DNA of 39,942 nucleotides from RECO01 sp050485385 (GCA_050485385.1 JBJHBG010000035.1:1-39942), one strand, 5' to 3'; counted from the stretch's first letter, positions 8,822 to 16,351 are shown. Translations and numbers: made by a program. The notes: generated from the sequence alone by a model not told the origin.

Positions 8822-9072
8822 GGCCCCGGAGTCTGCGTCGAGGGGGAAGGCGCGCCGGAGAGCAGGCAGGGAGGGAGACCACGAAGGTACCGCTCTCCGG
8901 CGGTGTCGCACCCGGGAGGGGACGGGAACGACACCCCGGAAGTTGAACCTTCGACGTTCGAATTGCACGTCAGGTTTTGTCAGGAACGGTTCGGCCTCGC
9001 CGCCCGCGCGCAATGCAGGCACGCCGTCGACGGCGGTTCCCGAACGCCCGCGCCGGCCCCTATCCTGCGTGC
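8822..9072. other. 251-bp gap with a long inverted repeat
   Basis: No credible gene lies here. It contains a perfect 7-bp inverted repeat, GGTGTCG (8902-8908) and CGACACC (8929-8935), separated by 20 bases. It sits 81 bp after the TRAP operon and 137 bp before the AbrB-type gene. It could be an operator or a loose 3' hairpin. No convincing -35/-10 pair was found. Confidence 0.3.
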
Positions 9073-10227
9073 ATGCAAAACCGTGCGGCGAGCCTGCTCC
9101 GAGACAACGCGAAGGCTGCGGTCGACCATCTCAGGACGGGGTGGCTGCTGTACGCCCTCGCGCTCGTCGGCGGCGCGATCTTCGCTTGGCTGAACGTACC
9201 GCTTCCCTGGATGATCGGCGCGCTGGTCTTTACCACCGTCGCCAAGCTCAGCGGCATCGGCGGGGCGGTGCCGGTGCGGATGCGCATGACCGGCCAGGTG
9301 ATCGTCGGCATGGCGGTCGGGCTCTACTTCACCCCGGCGGCACTCGGCGAGGTCATGCAGCACTTCTCGGCGATGGTGCTGGTGGCGATCGTCACCATCG
9401 TCCTCGGCGGCCTGTCGGCCCTCTTGATGCAGCGGTGGAGCACGCTCGACGGGCGCACTGCCTACTTCGCATGCATCCCGGGCGGCCCCGCCGAGATGGC
9501 GAACATGGCGGAGCGGGCCGGCGCCCAGCCGGCGCCGGTGGCCTTGTCGCAGACGTTGCGGATCGCCGCGCTCGTGCTGATCATCCCGCCGGCGGTGACC
9601 TGGTCCGGCATCGGCGGCGTGCCCGATCTCGGCCGATTCTCGGGACCGGTGGTGCCGACGGAACTCGCCATGCTGGTGGTCGCCGCGGTCGCGGCGGCGG
9701 CGGTCCTCGGCGCCCTGCGCATTCCCAACCCGTGGTTCCTCGGCCCGGTGGCGGCGGGCGCCACGCTGGCGGCGACCGAGACCGCCGTGACCACCATGCC
9801 GTTCGCCATCATCGCCGCCGGGCAACTGTTCCTCGGCGCGTCGCTCGGCAGCCACTTCGACCGCGCCTTCGTCCGCCGCATCCACCAGCATCTGCGCGGC
9901 ATCGCCATCTGCACCGTGTTCTTGATGGCGACCTGCGCGCTGCTCGCGGTCGCCGTCGGCTGGACGACCGGCTTGCCGATCGCGGCGATGATCCTTGCCA
10001 CGGCACCCGGCAGCCTCACCGAGATGTGCCTGACCGCGAAGTCGCTCGATCTGAGCGTCGCCTTGGTGACGGCCTTCCACCTCGTCCGGCTCTTCATCAT
10101 CGTACCGATCACGCCGCTGGCGTTCGGGCTTTCCCGCGCGTGGTGGGGGCCGGAAACGGAGACGATGAACGGCGGACTCTCACCTGCCGCCGGCGAGGAA
10201 CGGGCCGGGACCCCGCGCGGCCGTTGA
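9073..10227 (+). CDS. AbrB-family integral membrane protein (AmoA-like; Gneg_AbrB_dup)
   Basis: A 384-residue polytopic membrane protein with about ten hydrophobic segments and internal duplication: two half-repeats, each with a short amphipathic stretch followed by Pro-Gly turns (LNVPLPWMIGALVF at ~38-51 and IPNPWFLGPVAAG near 217-229). This is the family often mislabelled 'ammonia monooxygenase' or 'AbrB regulator'; it has no DNA-binding domain and its function is unknown, with transport likely. The ATG at 9073 begins a hydrophilic N-terminus directly before the first membrane segment; an in-frame GTG nearly 100 bp upstream would add an Arg-rich, non-family extension. It converges on the GntR gene with only 10 bp between stops. 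Confidence 0.85.
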   Translation: MQNRAASLLRDNAKAAVDHLRTGWLLYALALVGGAIFAWLNVPLPWMIGALVFTTVAKLSGIGGAVPVRMRMTGQVIVGMAVGLYFTPAALGEVMQHFSAMVLVAIVTIVLGGLSALLMQRWSTLDGRTAYFACIPGGPAEMANMAERAGAQPAPVALSQTLRIAALVLIIPPAVTWSGIGGVPDLGRFSGPVVPTELAMLVVAAVAAAAVLGALRIPNPWFLGPVAAGATLAATETAVTTMPFAIIAAGQLFLGASLGSHFDRAFVRRIHQHLRGIAICTVFLMATCALLAVAVGWTTGLPIAAMILATAPGSLTEMCLTAKSLDLSVALVTAFHLVRLFIIVPITPLAFGLSRAWWGPETETMNGGLSPAAGEERAGTPRGR

Positions 10228-10237
10228 CCTTTGGGGC

Positions 10238-10921
10238 TCAGCTCGAACCGGTGCGGGTCAGCCAGCGCATCAGCCGATGGCGGACGGCATCCAGATGCGC
10301 CTGCAAGGCCCGGCGCGAGCTTTCCGGATCGTCGCCGTCGAGTGCATCGAGCAGCGTCAGGTGCTCACGCCCCTGCTCGGCGAAGCTCGCCGGCATGCGC
10401 GGTACGTGGCACATCCGCGCCTTGTCTTTGAGGTCCGTGATCATCGTCCTGAGCAGGGGCTGACCCGCCGCTTCCGCGACGCGGTCGTGCAGGACGTCGT
10501 CGTGCCGCCAGAACCGCTCGAAGTCGGCGGACCGGCCGTCGGCGAAGAGTGCGGCTTCGGCGCGGAGCGAGGCAGCAACGGCGGCGTCCATGCGCCCGGT
10601 GGCGAAGGCCGCCGCCTCGGCCTCCAGTGCCCGGCGCACGGTGAGGATCTGGAACAGGTCGTCCACCGAGAACCGCCGGATGACGACGGCGCCGTTGGCG
10701 AGGCGCTCGACGAGGCCCTCCCCTTCCAATCGGCTGAGCGCCGTCCGCAAGGGCGTTCGCGACACGCCGACCAGGCCGGCGATGCGGCGTTCGGTCAGCA
10801 CGCTGCCCTGGGCCAGCAAGCCTTCGACGATGTGCGCGCGGAGCTCCTGGTAGGTGCGCTCGGACAAGCTCTGGCGATCGGTGTCGGCGATGAGCGCAAC
10901 CGCCGTGGCAGATGAATCCAT
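10238..10921 (-). CDS. GntR family transcriptional regulator, FadR/FCD subfamily
   Basis: A 227-residue regulator. Residues ~15-80 are a GntR winged helix (SERTYQELRAHIVEGLL, then TERRIAGLVGVSRTPLRTALSRLEGEGLVER). Residues ~90-220 are an all-helical FCD ligand domain, with HDDVLHDRVAEAAG and HLTLLDALDGDD providing the acidic/His metal-site residues. I prefer ATG 10921 to the in-frame ATG at 10957, because a TATGAT -10-like element overlaps the upstream codon and would place the transcript start between them; the difference is 12 residues. It is divergent from allA-puuE (198 bp apart), so it most likely controls ureide catabolism in response to a carboxylate such as allantoate, ureidoglycolate or glyoxylate. 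The ligand is inference. Confidence 0.88.
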   Translation of the reverse strand: MDSSATAVALIADTDRQSLSERTYQELRAHIVEGLLAQGSVLTERRIAGLVGVSRTPLRTALSRLEGEGLVERLANGAVVIRRFSVDDLFQILTVRRALEAEAAAFATGRMDAAVAASLRAEAALFADGRSADFERFWRHDDVLHDRVAEAAGQPLLRTMITDLKDKARMCHVPRMPASFAEQGREHLTLLDALDGDDPESSRRALQAHLDAVRHRLMRWLTRTGSS

Positions 10922-10952
10922 GCTCAACTCGCAATCCAAAAAAACGACCGTC

Positions 10953-10958
10953 ATCATA
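10953..10958 (-). promoter_or_regulatory. Candidate -10 element of the gntR gene
   Basis: On the minus strand TATGAT matches the TATAAT consensus at 5 of 6 positions, about 32 bases before the preferred start codon. No good -35 is present 16-18 bases upstream, so an activator or extended contacts would be needed. It lies in the divergent gap with allA, where an FCD-GntR operator is expected; I could not single out a convincing palindromic operator. Confidence 0.3.
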
Positions 10959-11119
10959 GCCGCGCAGACGTCCGGGAGCGACCGCTTTGTGGCGTCACCC
11001 TACGGCCGCACCGGCCCGGACGGCGACGCGGAGCAGGCGTGGCGCGATGGCACGTCCGTTGCGACGCATCCTGGGATACCACAAGAAGACCATGACGAAG
11101 CAACGAAGGAACATCCCGC

Positions 11120-11605
11120 ATGGCCCGCATCGTCCACATCGAGCCGCTCACCCAGGAGCGCTTTCGACCCTTCGGCGACGTTCTGGCGCCGCCGGTCGAA
11201 GCCGGCCGCATCTATTTCGACCAGGCGCTCGCCAACCACCGGCCCACGGTCGGTGCCAGCCTGTCGCTGTCGCGCGTCGACGCGGCCCGCAGCCTGCCCC
11301 TGGAAGCGGTGCAGATGGAGCGTCACCCGATGAGTTCGCAGTCCTTCGTGCCCCTCGGCCCCGTCCGCTTCCTCGTCGTGGTGGCGCCGCACGGCCCCGA
11401 CGGCAAGCCGGACGTGGCCAACGTCCGCGCCTTCCTCGCCGAAGGCGGTCAGGGCGTGACCTATGGCGCCGACGTCTGGCATCATCCGCTCACCGTGCTG
11501 GACGTCCCTGCCGGCTTCGCCGTCTTCATGTGGCGCGACGGCGGCCCGGAGGACGAGGAGTTCGTCGACGTGGAGCCCTTCACCATCCTGCCCGAAGGGG
11601 CCTGA
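11120..11605 (+). CDS. allA: Ureidoglycolate lyase
   Basis: A 161-residue protein of the AllA (ureidoglycolate hydrolase/lyase) family, which releases urea from (S)-ureidoglycolate to give glyoxylate in the last step of allantoate degradation. The cupin-like core is seen in FRPFGDVL near the N-terminus, MERHPMSSQSFVPLG (about 70-84), and the active-site strand YGADVWHHPLTVLD (about 115-128) with the conserved His pair. Length is standard (~160-170). A GAAGGAAC site precedes the ATG. It is two bases upstream of the allantoinase gene, with which it clearly forms an operon. Confidence 0.92.
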   Translation: MARIVHIEPLTQERFRPFGDVLAPPVEAGRIYFDQALANHRPTVGASLSLSRVDAARSLPLEAVQMERHPMSSQSFVPLGPVRFLVVVAPHGPDGKPDVANVRAFLAEGGQGVTYGADVWHHPLTVLDVPAGFAVFMWRDGGPEDEEFVDVEPFTILPEGA

Positions 11606-11607
11606 CC

Positions 11608-12516
11608 ATGGCCGCCTACGATCGCGATCTCGTCGGCTACGCCGACACGCCGCCCGACCCGCGATGGCCGAACGGTGCCCGCATCGCCCTGAATTTCGTC
11701 ATGAACTACGAGGAAGGCTCCGAGCCCTCGGTGCAGGACGGCGAAGGCTACACCGAGATCGCGCTGACCGAGGCGCCGGTCGATCCGGGTGTGAAGGGGC
11801 GCGATCTCGCCGGCGAGGGCATGTTCGCCTACGGCTCGCGGGTGGGCTTCTGGCGGCTGATGCGGCTCTTCCAGGAACGCGGCCTGCCGCTGACCGTGTT
11901 CGGCTGCGCGCTCGCCATCGAACGCAACCCCCGGGCCGCCGCTGCCATTCGCACCTCCGGTTTCGACGTCTGCTGCCACGGCTGGCGCTGGGTGCCGCAC
12001 TACCATCTGAGCGAGGCCGAGGAGCGCGCGCACATCCGCAAGGCCATCGCCTCGCTCGAGGCGACGGTCGGCACGCGCCCGCTCGGCTGGTACTGCCGCT
12101 ACGGCCCGAGCGTGAACACGCGCAAGCTCGTGGTCGAGGAGGGCGGCTTCCTCTACGACAGCGACGCCTACGACGACGAGTTGCCCTACTGGACCGAGGT
12201 GGACGGCCAGCCGCACCTCGTCGTGCCCTACAGCCTCGTCCACAACGACGGCAAGTTCGCCCGCGGCGGCATCGCCACCGGCGGCCAGTTCTTCGAGTTC
12301 CTGAAGGACGGCTTCGACATGCTGTGGCGCGAGGGCAGGACGCAGCCGAAGATGATGTCGGTCGGCCTCCACATGCGGCTGATCGGGCACCCGGCCCGCG
12401 CCGCCGGCCTCGAGCGCTTCCTCGACTACGTGGCCAAGCACGAGGGCGTGTGGATCACCCGCCGCCTGGACATCGCCCAGCACTGGCACACCCACCACCC
12501 CTACCAAGGCGGCTGA
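11608..12516 (+). CDS. puuE: Allantoinase PuuE (polysaccharide-deacetylase fold)
   Basis: A 302-residue cofactor-independent allantoinase that opens the hydantoin ring of allantoin to allantoate. It has the PuuE signature rather than that of the metal-dependent amidohydrolase allantoinase: FVMNYEEGSE (30-39), the conserved HGWRW (124-128) followed by HYHLSEAEERAHI, the WYCRYGPSVNTRKLV region (~162-176) and DSDAYDDELPYW. Length is typical (about 300). It starts two bases after the allA stop, where CCGAAGGGG serves as ribosome site. The expected bridge between PuuE and AllA, allantoicase or allantoate amidohydrolase, is not in the window. Confidence 0.93.
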   Translation: MAAYDRDLVGYADTPPDPRWPNGARIALNFVMNYEEGSEPSVQDGEGYTEIALTEAPVDPGVKGRDLAGEGMFAYGSRVGFWRLMRLFQERGLPLTVFGCALAIERNPRAAAAIRTSGFDVCCHGWRWVPHYHLSEAEERAHIRKAIASLEATVGTRPLGWYCRYGPSVNTRKLVVEEGGFLYDSDAYDDELPYWTEVDGQPHLVVPYSLVHNDGKFARGGIATGGQFFEFLKDGFDMLWREGRTQPKMMSVGLHMRLIGHPARAAGLERFLDYVAKHEGVWITRRLDIAQHWHTHHPYQGG

Positions 12517-12537
12517 CGGAAGCGGCGCCGCGCAAGG

Positions 12538-12552
12538 CCCCCCCCCCCCCCC
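12538..12552. repeat. Homopolymer of 15 cytosines
   Basis: Fifteen consecutive C residues start 22 bp after the puuE stop. Such runs slip during replication and are also common sequencing or assembly error points. It is intergenic, so no reading frame depends on it. Confidence 0.9.
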
Positions 12553-12570
12553 GGCGCCGGCCATGCCCGC

Positions 12571-12601
12571 GCCGCTTCAGGAGCGGCGGCAACGCCGCCG
12601 C
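12571..12601. terminator. Nested GC hairpins downstream of puuE
   Basis: Two overlapping hairpins: GCCGCT/AGCGGC (12571-12576 with 12582-12587, 5-base loop) and a stronger 8-bp stem GCGGCGGC/GCCGCCGC (12583-12590 with 12594-12601, loop AAC). They are mutually exclusive. Position 55-85 bp past the allA-puuE operon suits a terminator or 3'-end protector, though no T-run follows. Confidence 0.4.
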
Positions 12602-12909
12602 CGGGCGCCGGCCAGTTGCCCTCCCCGGCTGCCCGGGACGGTCGCGGCCCATCGTCGTCCAAGCGCTCGATTCGGCGTGACAGATGGCGGTTTTGGGTTC
12701 GCTCGGCAACACCGGTAGCGGGCGGGGCGCTGGGGCAAGGGTTCGGCGCAGGCGGAGGAGCGGCACCGGGGAGAGCCCGACGCGGCCGAACGTCCCGGGG
12801 CGTGCCGTCCACGGCAGCACCCGGCGCGGACGCCCGATGACGCCCCCCCTCGCCCACGGCGGCCCCGCGACCGCCGGGCGGGCGCGGCCGACGCGGCGGG
12901 CCGGCCCCT

Positions 12910-12952
12910 GCCGAATTCCGCCAACCCTTTGAACCCACAAAGGAAATTCGGC
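12910..12952. repeat. Interrupted inverted repeat at the left edge of the island
   Basis: Outer arms GCCGAATT (12910-12917) and AATTCGGC (12945-12952) enclose inner arms CCTTT (12926-12930) and AAAGG (12939-12943). The element lies where very GC-rich DNA gives way to AT-richer DNA. It could be a terminator, a protein-binding site, or a trace of the insertion boundary; the sequence does not decide. Confidence 0.4.
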
Positions 12953-13147
12953 CTCCCGGTTCGTTTCGATTCTCGCCTTTTCGCACCGCCACCCCACAGC
13001 CACCGACCAGCAGAAGCTACACCATGCAGGCCTGTGTTCCTAGAGTGGGTCGCCATGATCAATTCCAAAGACGCCTATGTCGACCCATCTAAAGATCGAG
13101 TGCGGCCGTATATTTGCGAGTATATTCGTGATCACATCCTTTTTACT

Positions 13148-13153
13148 TATAAT
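13148..13153 (+). promoter_or_regulatory. Candidate -10 box upstream of the toxin-antitoxin genes
   Basis: A perfect TATAAT occurs in an AT-rich patch, with only a poor -35 match (TTCGTG at 13125-13130, 17-bp spacing). It precedes the toxin start by about 300 bp, which would leave a long leader. A promoter closer to 13461 may exist but was not recognised. Confidence 0.25.
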
Positions 13154-13460
13154 CTGGACGAATCAGTGTGAAATCCGGCGTAGGTCTGGGAGATCGGAGC
13201 GAACCCTGCGAAGCAGTAAGCGAGACGGTGTTTCCCGCATAATTTTTGTAGCTGCGCTGCTTTTCGGTCCGTTCTGAACCCTCTTGCCTCCAGCAATTCG
13301 GAGGGGGTGAAACAGGTACGGGAACTGCGCGGCTGCTTCCACGGCAACCTTCGGGTCATACCCCTGAAGGTCGGAGGCGGGCCCGCTCAGATTGCGCTTG
13401 TGCCCCTTGATGTCCCGATGTAAAGAATTACCTATTGCGTAACGAAAACGAGACGGCCTG

Positions 13461-13796
13461 TTGGACATCGCCTTCCGGACCCGCAAGCTCGAGAAGACCT
13501 TCAACTCAGCCGGCGAGCTCCGGAAGGCATATGGGGCTCGGATGGCCAAGGCGATCATGATTCGCCTTGCCGTCCTGAAAGCGGCCCGCACCTTGGCCCT
13601 GGTGCCCACGACGCCGCCGGATCGGCGGCATCAGCTGCGAGGCGATCGGGACGAGCAGTTTGCCGTCGATCTCGTCCACCCGCACCGACTCGTTTTCGAA
13701 GCCAATCACGACCCACTCCCCCGCAAGGACGATGGAGGGATCGATGTGGAACAGGTGACCGCGATCACGCTCATCGACGTGGTCGACTATCACTGA
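13461..13796 (+). CDS. RelE/ParE-superfamily toxin (HigB-like)
   Basis: A 111-residue toxin of the RelE/HigB type, which typically cleaves ribosome-bound mRNA. The N-terminus (DIAFRTRKLEKTFNSAGELRKAYG) and the C-terminal half (PPDRRHQLRGDRDEQFAVDL, then HPHRLVFEANHD and ending VVDYH) match HigB relatives, including the conserved basic and His residues of the active cleft. The start is TTG at 13461, supported by homologue N-termini that begin with Met-Asp-Ile at this point; no clear ribosome site is visible, so expression may be low. It is toxin-first, 14 bp before the antitoxin gene, which carries GGAGGAGAG. Codon and base usage are less GC-rich than in flanking metabolic genes. Confidence 0.85.
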   Translation: MDIAFRTRKLEKTFNSAGELRKAYGARMAKAIMIRLAVLKAARTLALVPTTPPDRRHQLRGDRDEQFAVDLVHPHRLVFEANHDPLPRKDDGGIDVEQVTAITLIDVVDYH

Positions 13797-13810
13797 CGGA
13801 GGAGAGAGAC

Positions 13811-14899
13811 ATGGCGACAGCGACCAATCAGTTTCGGCCGGACTACGCGGTTCCGCCGGGATGGGTCCTTGAGGAGCGCCTGGAGGTGCAAGGCATCTCG
13901 CATGCCGAGTTCGCTCGGCGATGCGGCCGGTCTCCAAAGCTGATCAGTGAGATCATCGCCGGAAAGGCGCCTCTTGAGCCGGAGACGGCGCTGCAGTTCG
14001 AGAAGGTGCTAGGCGTGGATGCGAGCATCTGGCTCGGCATCGAGGCGGATTACCAGCTTCACCGCGCGAGGGAGACGGAAGCGGCAGACGCCGCCGGCTC
14101 CGGCGCATGGTTGAAGGCATTTCCGATTCGGGAACTCGTCAACCGCGGGGTCATCCGTCGACCGGAGTCCGACGCGGATGCCGTCTCCAAGCTCCTATCG
14201 TTCTTTCGTGTCGGCTCGGTTGAGGCGTGGCGTCTCAAATATGGCTTGGCGAACGTGGCCTATCGGCATTCGCCGAGCTTCAAGAGTGATGAGGCCGCTT
14301 TGGCGACTTGGCGTCGCCTCGGAGAGATCGAGGCGGACGGGCAGGAGTGCGTCGACTATAATGAGACTGGATTCAAGCAGGCGCTGAGAGAAATCCGTGG
14401 ATTGACCCGCGCGCCAATCGAAGAGGCTCTATCGCGCTCGCGGCAGTTCTGCAATCAGTCGGGCGTTGCCCTGGCCTTGATCAAGCCGCTGCCGAAGACC
14501 GCGCTCAGTGGTGCGGCATGGTGGTCTACACCAAGGAAGGCGGTAATTCAGCTGAGTGCTCGGCATAAGTCAGACGACCACCTGTGGTTCAGCTTTTTCC
14601 ACGAGGCGGCGCACATTCTGCTCCATAGCAAGAAGAACGTCTTCCTCGATGACATGCGTGATGTAAATTCAGAGTTCGAAGTCGAAGCGAACGATTGGGC
14701 ATCGAACATGCTCGTGCAGCGGAGCCAGTGGGAGCGATTTGTTGCAAGCTGTTCGCGTAGCGAGCGGGCAATCCGCGCGTTTGCCGATGAGCAAGGAATT
14801 GCCCCCGGCATCGTTGTCGGGATGCTCCAGCATGGAGGGCATCTCCCCTGGACGCACCTGAATGGCCTTAAGATACGCTACCGCTGGCTGGATGATTGA
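13811..14899 (+). CDS. HigA-like antitoxin fused to ImmA/IrrE-type zinc metallopeptidase
   Basis: A 362-residue fusion. Residues ~15-80 are a HigA/XRE helix-turn-helix (VLEERLEVQGISHAEFARRC, SPKLISEIIAGKAPLEPETA). Residues ~205-330 are an M78 ImmA/IrrE peptidase with the zinc motif HEAAH at 264-268 and the downstream glutamate motif EVEAN (Glu292), so it looks catalytically intact. A middle region of about 100 residues is unassigned. ATG 13811 follows GGAGGAGAG and is 14 bp after the toxin stop, so the two are co-transcribed. Known relatives are usually annotated as HigA-family antitoxin or ImmA/IrrE peptidase. The HTH should autorepress the operon; the peptidase might cleave the antitoxin itself or another regulator under stress. 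That last point is inference. Confidence 0.87.
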   Translation: MATATNQFRPDYAVPPGWVLEERLEVQGISHAEFARRCGRSPKLISEIIAGKAPLEPETALQFEKVLGVDASIWLGIEADYQLHRARETEAADAAGSGAWLKAFPIRELVNRGVIRRPESDADAVSKLLSFFRVGSVEAWRLKYGLANVAYRHSPSFKSDEAALATWRRLGEIEADGQECVDYNETGFKQALREIRGLTRAPIEEALSRSRQFCNQSGVALALIKPLPKTALSGAAWWSTPRKAVIQLSARHKSDDHLWFSFFHEAAHILLHSKKNVFLDDMRDVNSEFEVEANDWASNMLVQRSQWERFVASCSRSERAIRAFADEQGIAPGIVVGMLQHGGHLPWTHLNGLKIRYRWLDD

Positions 14900-15013
14900 A
14901 TGTTCTCGCTCGCAGCAAAGGCTCACGATATGCCACCAAGTGCCTTCAGGAAGTTCGATTTTGCATGCGGAGCACATTGCAAGATTCGGAATAGATGTGC
15001 AGGCCGGTGAGAG

Positions 15014-16258
15014 ATGAGAGCTCGGAACCTGCTATTCTTTGAAGAAGATTTGGATGCGCAATTGCGCGCCCGTCAGCAACAGATTTCCGGCGTTGTGGAC
15101 GGCATTCCAAAAGACCAATTTCTTGTTTCAAGCGATCAGGAGCTGATCGACCATGTGGTTGCCCAATTTACCGTGGATCCGATTGCTCTGCGCGAAGAGG
15201 CAACGACGATGAACCAGCAGGAAACGCAGGTCGATGTCTCCGGGGACCAGATGCGCTACTTTAGCCCCGGTCGGAGTGGGCCTTTCTACATTCCTGGAAC
15301 GCGGGTGGACATAGACATCCCGTTCACCGGCGAGGACTGGATTTTCCGTTACCGGACCAATCCGTACTCATCGGTGTTTCCCCATGCCGAGGTTCAGCGT
15401 GGATACCTACATCTGTCTATCTCGCAGCCTCACGATGCTGACCCCGCCTCCTTCAAATCCATCTACGAGCGGCAGATCAAGCTGATCCGCGAGTATGTGG
15501 ACTGGGCTCACAATCAGGTGGTTGGCTACAACGAGAGTCTGCCCAATTTGGTGCAGCAAGCGGTTGACCGTCGTCGGGATCGTCTCGGTCGGCACGGCAA
15601 CATCGCGGCACTCCTCGATATTCCTCTGGCGACCCGGCCCGGCGCGCCGTCCATTACCCCCGTGAAGGTGGAGATCCGTCGCCCCCCGGCTCTACCGATG
15701 CCCCCGAAGACGGGGCTTGTGCCGGAGCCAGGCATCACGGCCGAGACCTTCGAGCAGATCCTGCGCTTCATCAGGCACCAGGGGCGCACCTTCGAGCGGA
15801 CGCCCAGCACTTATGCCGTTCACGACGAGGAAGATCTGCGCAACATCGTTCTCGCCCAGTTGAACGGGCACTTTCAGGGCGCTGCTGTCGGTGAGGCGTT
15901 CCGCGGCAAGGGCAAGACGGACGTCTGCATCGAGCAGGACAACCGTGCCGCCTTCGTCGGGGAATGCAAGCTGTGGACTGGACCAGCGGGCCTCACCGCT
16001 GCCTTGGACCAACTCCTTGGTTACCTGACATGGCGCGACAGCAAGGCCGCGCTGATCATGTTCAACGCCAAGAACAAGGATTTCAGCAAGATGCTCGAAG
16101 CGATACCCGAGACGTTGCGCGACCATTCGCTGTTCCTTCGCGATCTCCCTTGTGCGGAAGCCGGCGAGTGGCGGGTGCAGATGCGCAGCGCAGAAGATGC
16201 AGGGCGGCGCGTCACGGTGCACGCCTTCGCCTTCAACCTTTATCAGGCGTCTTCTTGA
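15014..16258 (+). CDS. Unrecognised protein with PD-(D/E)XK nuclease-like C-terminal domain
   Basis: This 414-residue protein has no family I can name. The C-terminal ~130 residues fit a restriction-endonuclease-like fold: Glu294 in a first helix, Asp303 (KGKTDV), Glu317-x-Lys319 (VGECKLW), then QLLGYLTWRDSK (333-344), the QxxxY-type helix seen in RecB/Mrr-like nucleases. Residues 1-230 are a separate mixed alpha/beta region, with a predicted beta-rich part (83-140) and a helical part (145-200), and a Pro-rich linker at 222-240 joins the two. The start ATG 15014 follows GGTGAGAG. It lies 114 bp after the metallopeptidase gene on the same strand and shares its lower GC, suggesting one acquired cassette. 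Nuclease activity is inferred from motif spacing only. Confidence 0.7.
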   Translation: MRARNLLFFEEDLDAQLRARQQQISGVVDGIPKDQFLVSSDQELIDHVVAQFTVDPIALREEATTMNQQETQVDVSGDQMRYFSPGRSGPFYIPGTRVDIDIPFTGEDWIFRYRTNPYSSVFPHAEVQRGYLHLSISQPHDADPASFKSIYERQIKLIREYVDWAHNQVVGYNESLPNLVQQAVDRRRDRLGRHGNIAALLDIPLATRPGAPSITPVKVEIRRPPALPMPPKTGLVPEPGITAETFEQILRFIRHQGRTFERTPSTYAVHDEEDLRNIVLAQLNGHFQGAAVGEAFRGKGKTDVCIEQDNRAAFVGECKLWTGPAGLTAALDQLLGYLTWRDSKAALIMFNAKNKDFSKMLEAIPETLRDHSLFLRDLPCAEAGEWRVQMRSAEDAGRRVTVHAFAFNLYQASS

Positions 16259-16335
16259 CCGCCTTGTCGTGCGGTCGGGTTTGGCCCAGGCTGCGTGCAA
16301 AGGGGGAGCACGATGACTGGAACGGCCGGCGCGAA

Positions 16336-16351
16336 GCGGGCTCGAGCCCGC
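16336..16351. repeat. Perfect 16-bp palindrome
   Basis: GCGGGCTCGAGCCCGC is its own reverse complement. It lies 78 bp after the nuclease-like gene. It could be a dimeric regulator site, a recombination remnant or a folded 3' end; there is no evidence to choose. Confidence 0.5.

Larger units (their letters stand above)
12517..13460. other. 944-bp stretch without a supported gene; GC-rich left part, AT-richer right part
   Basis: From 12517 to about 12920 it is extremely GC-rich: a run of 15 Cs, nested hairpins, and an 11-bp direct repeat GGCGCCGGCCA at 12553 and 12604. At about 12930 the composition changes to that of the downstream toxin island. A 38-codon frame (ATG 13055 to 13171) has no good ribosome site and no recognised family. 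A minus-strand frame from 13468 to 13163 (101 codons) and a plus-strand frame ending at 13421 both read moderately protein-like, but neither has a normal start or a known domain. It may contain remnants of an older gene. Confidence 0.5.

Noticed and set aside
12455..13003. A minus-strand frame of 182 codons over the puuE tail and the GC-rich gap
   Set aside because: It is Arg/Gly/Pro-rich, crosses the C15 run, overlaps puuE and has no recognisable domain.
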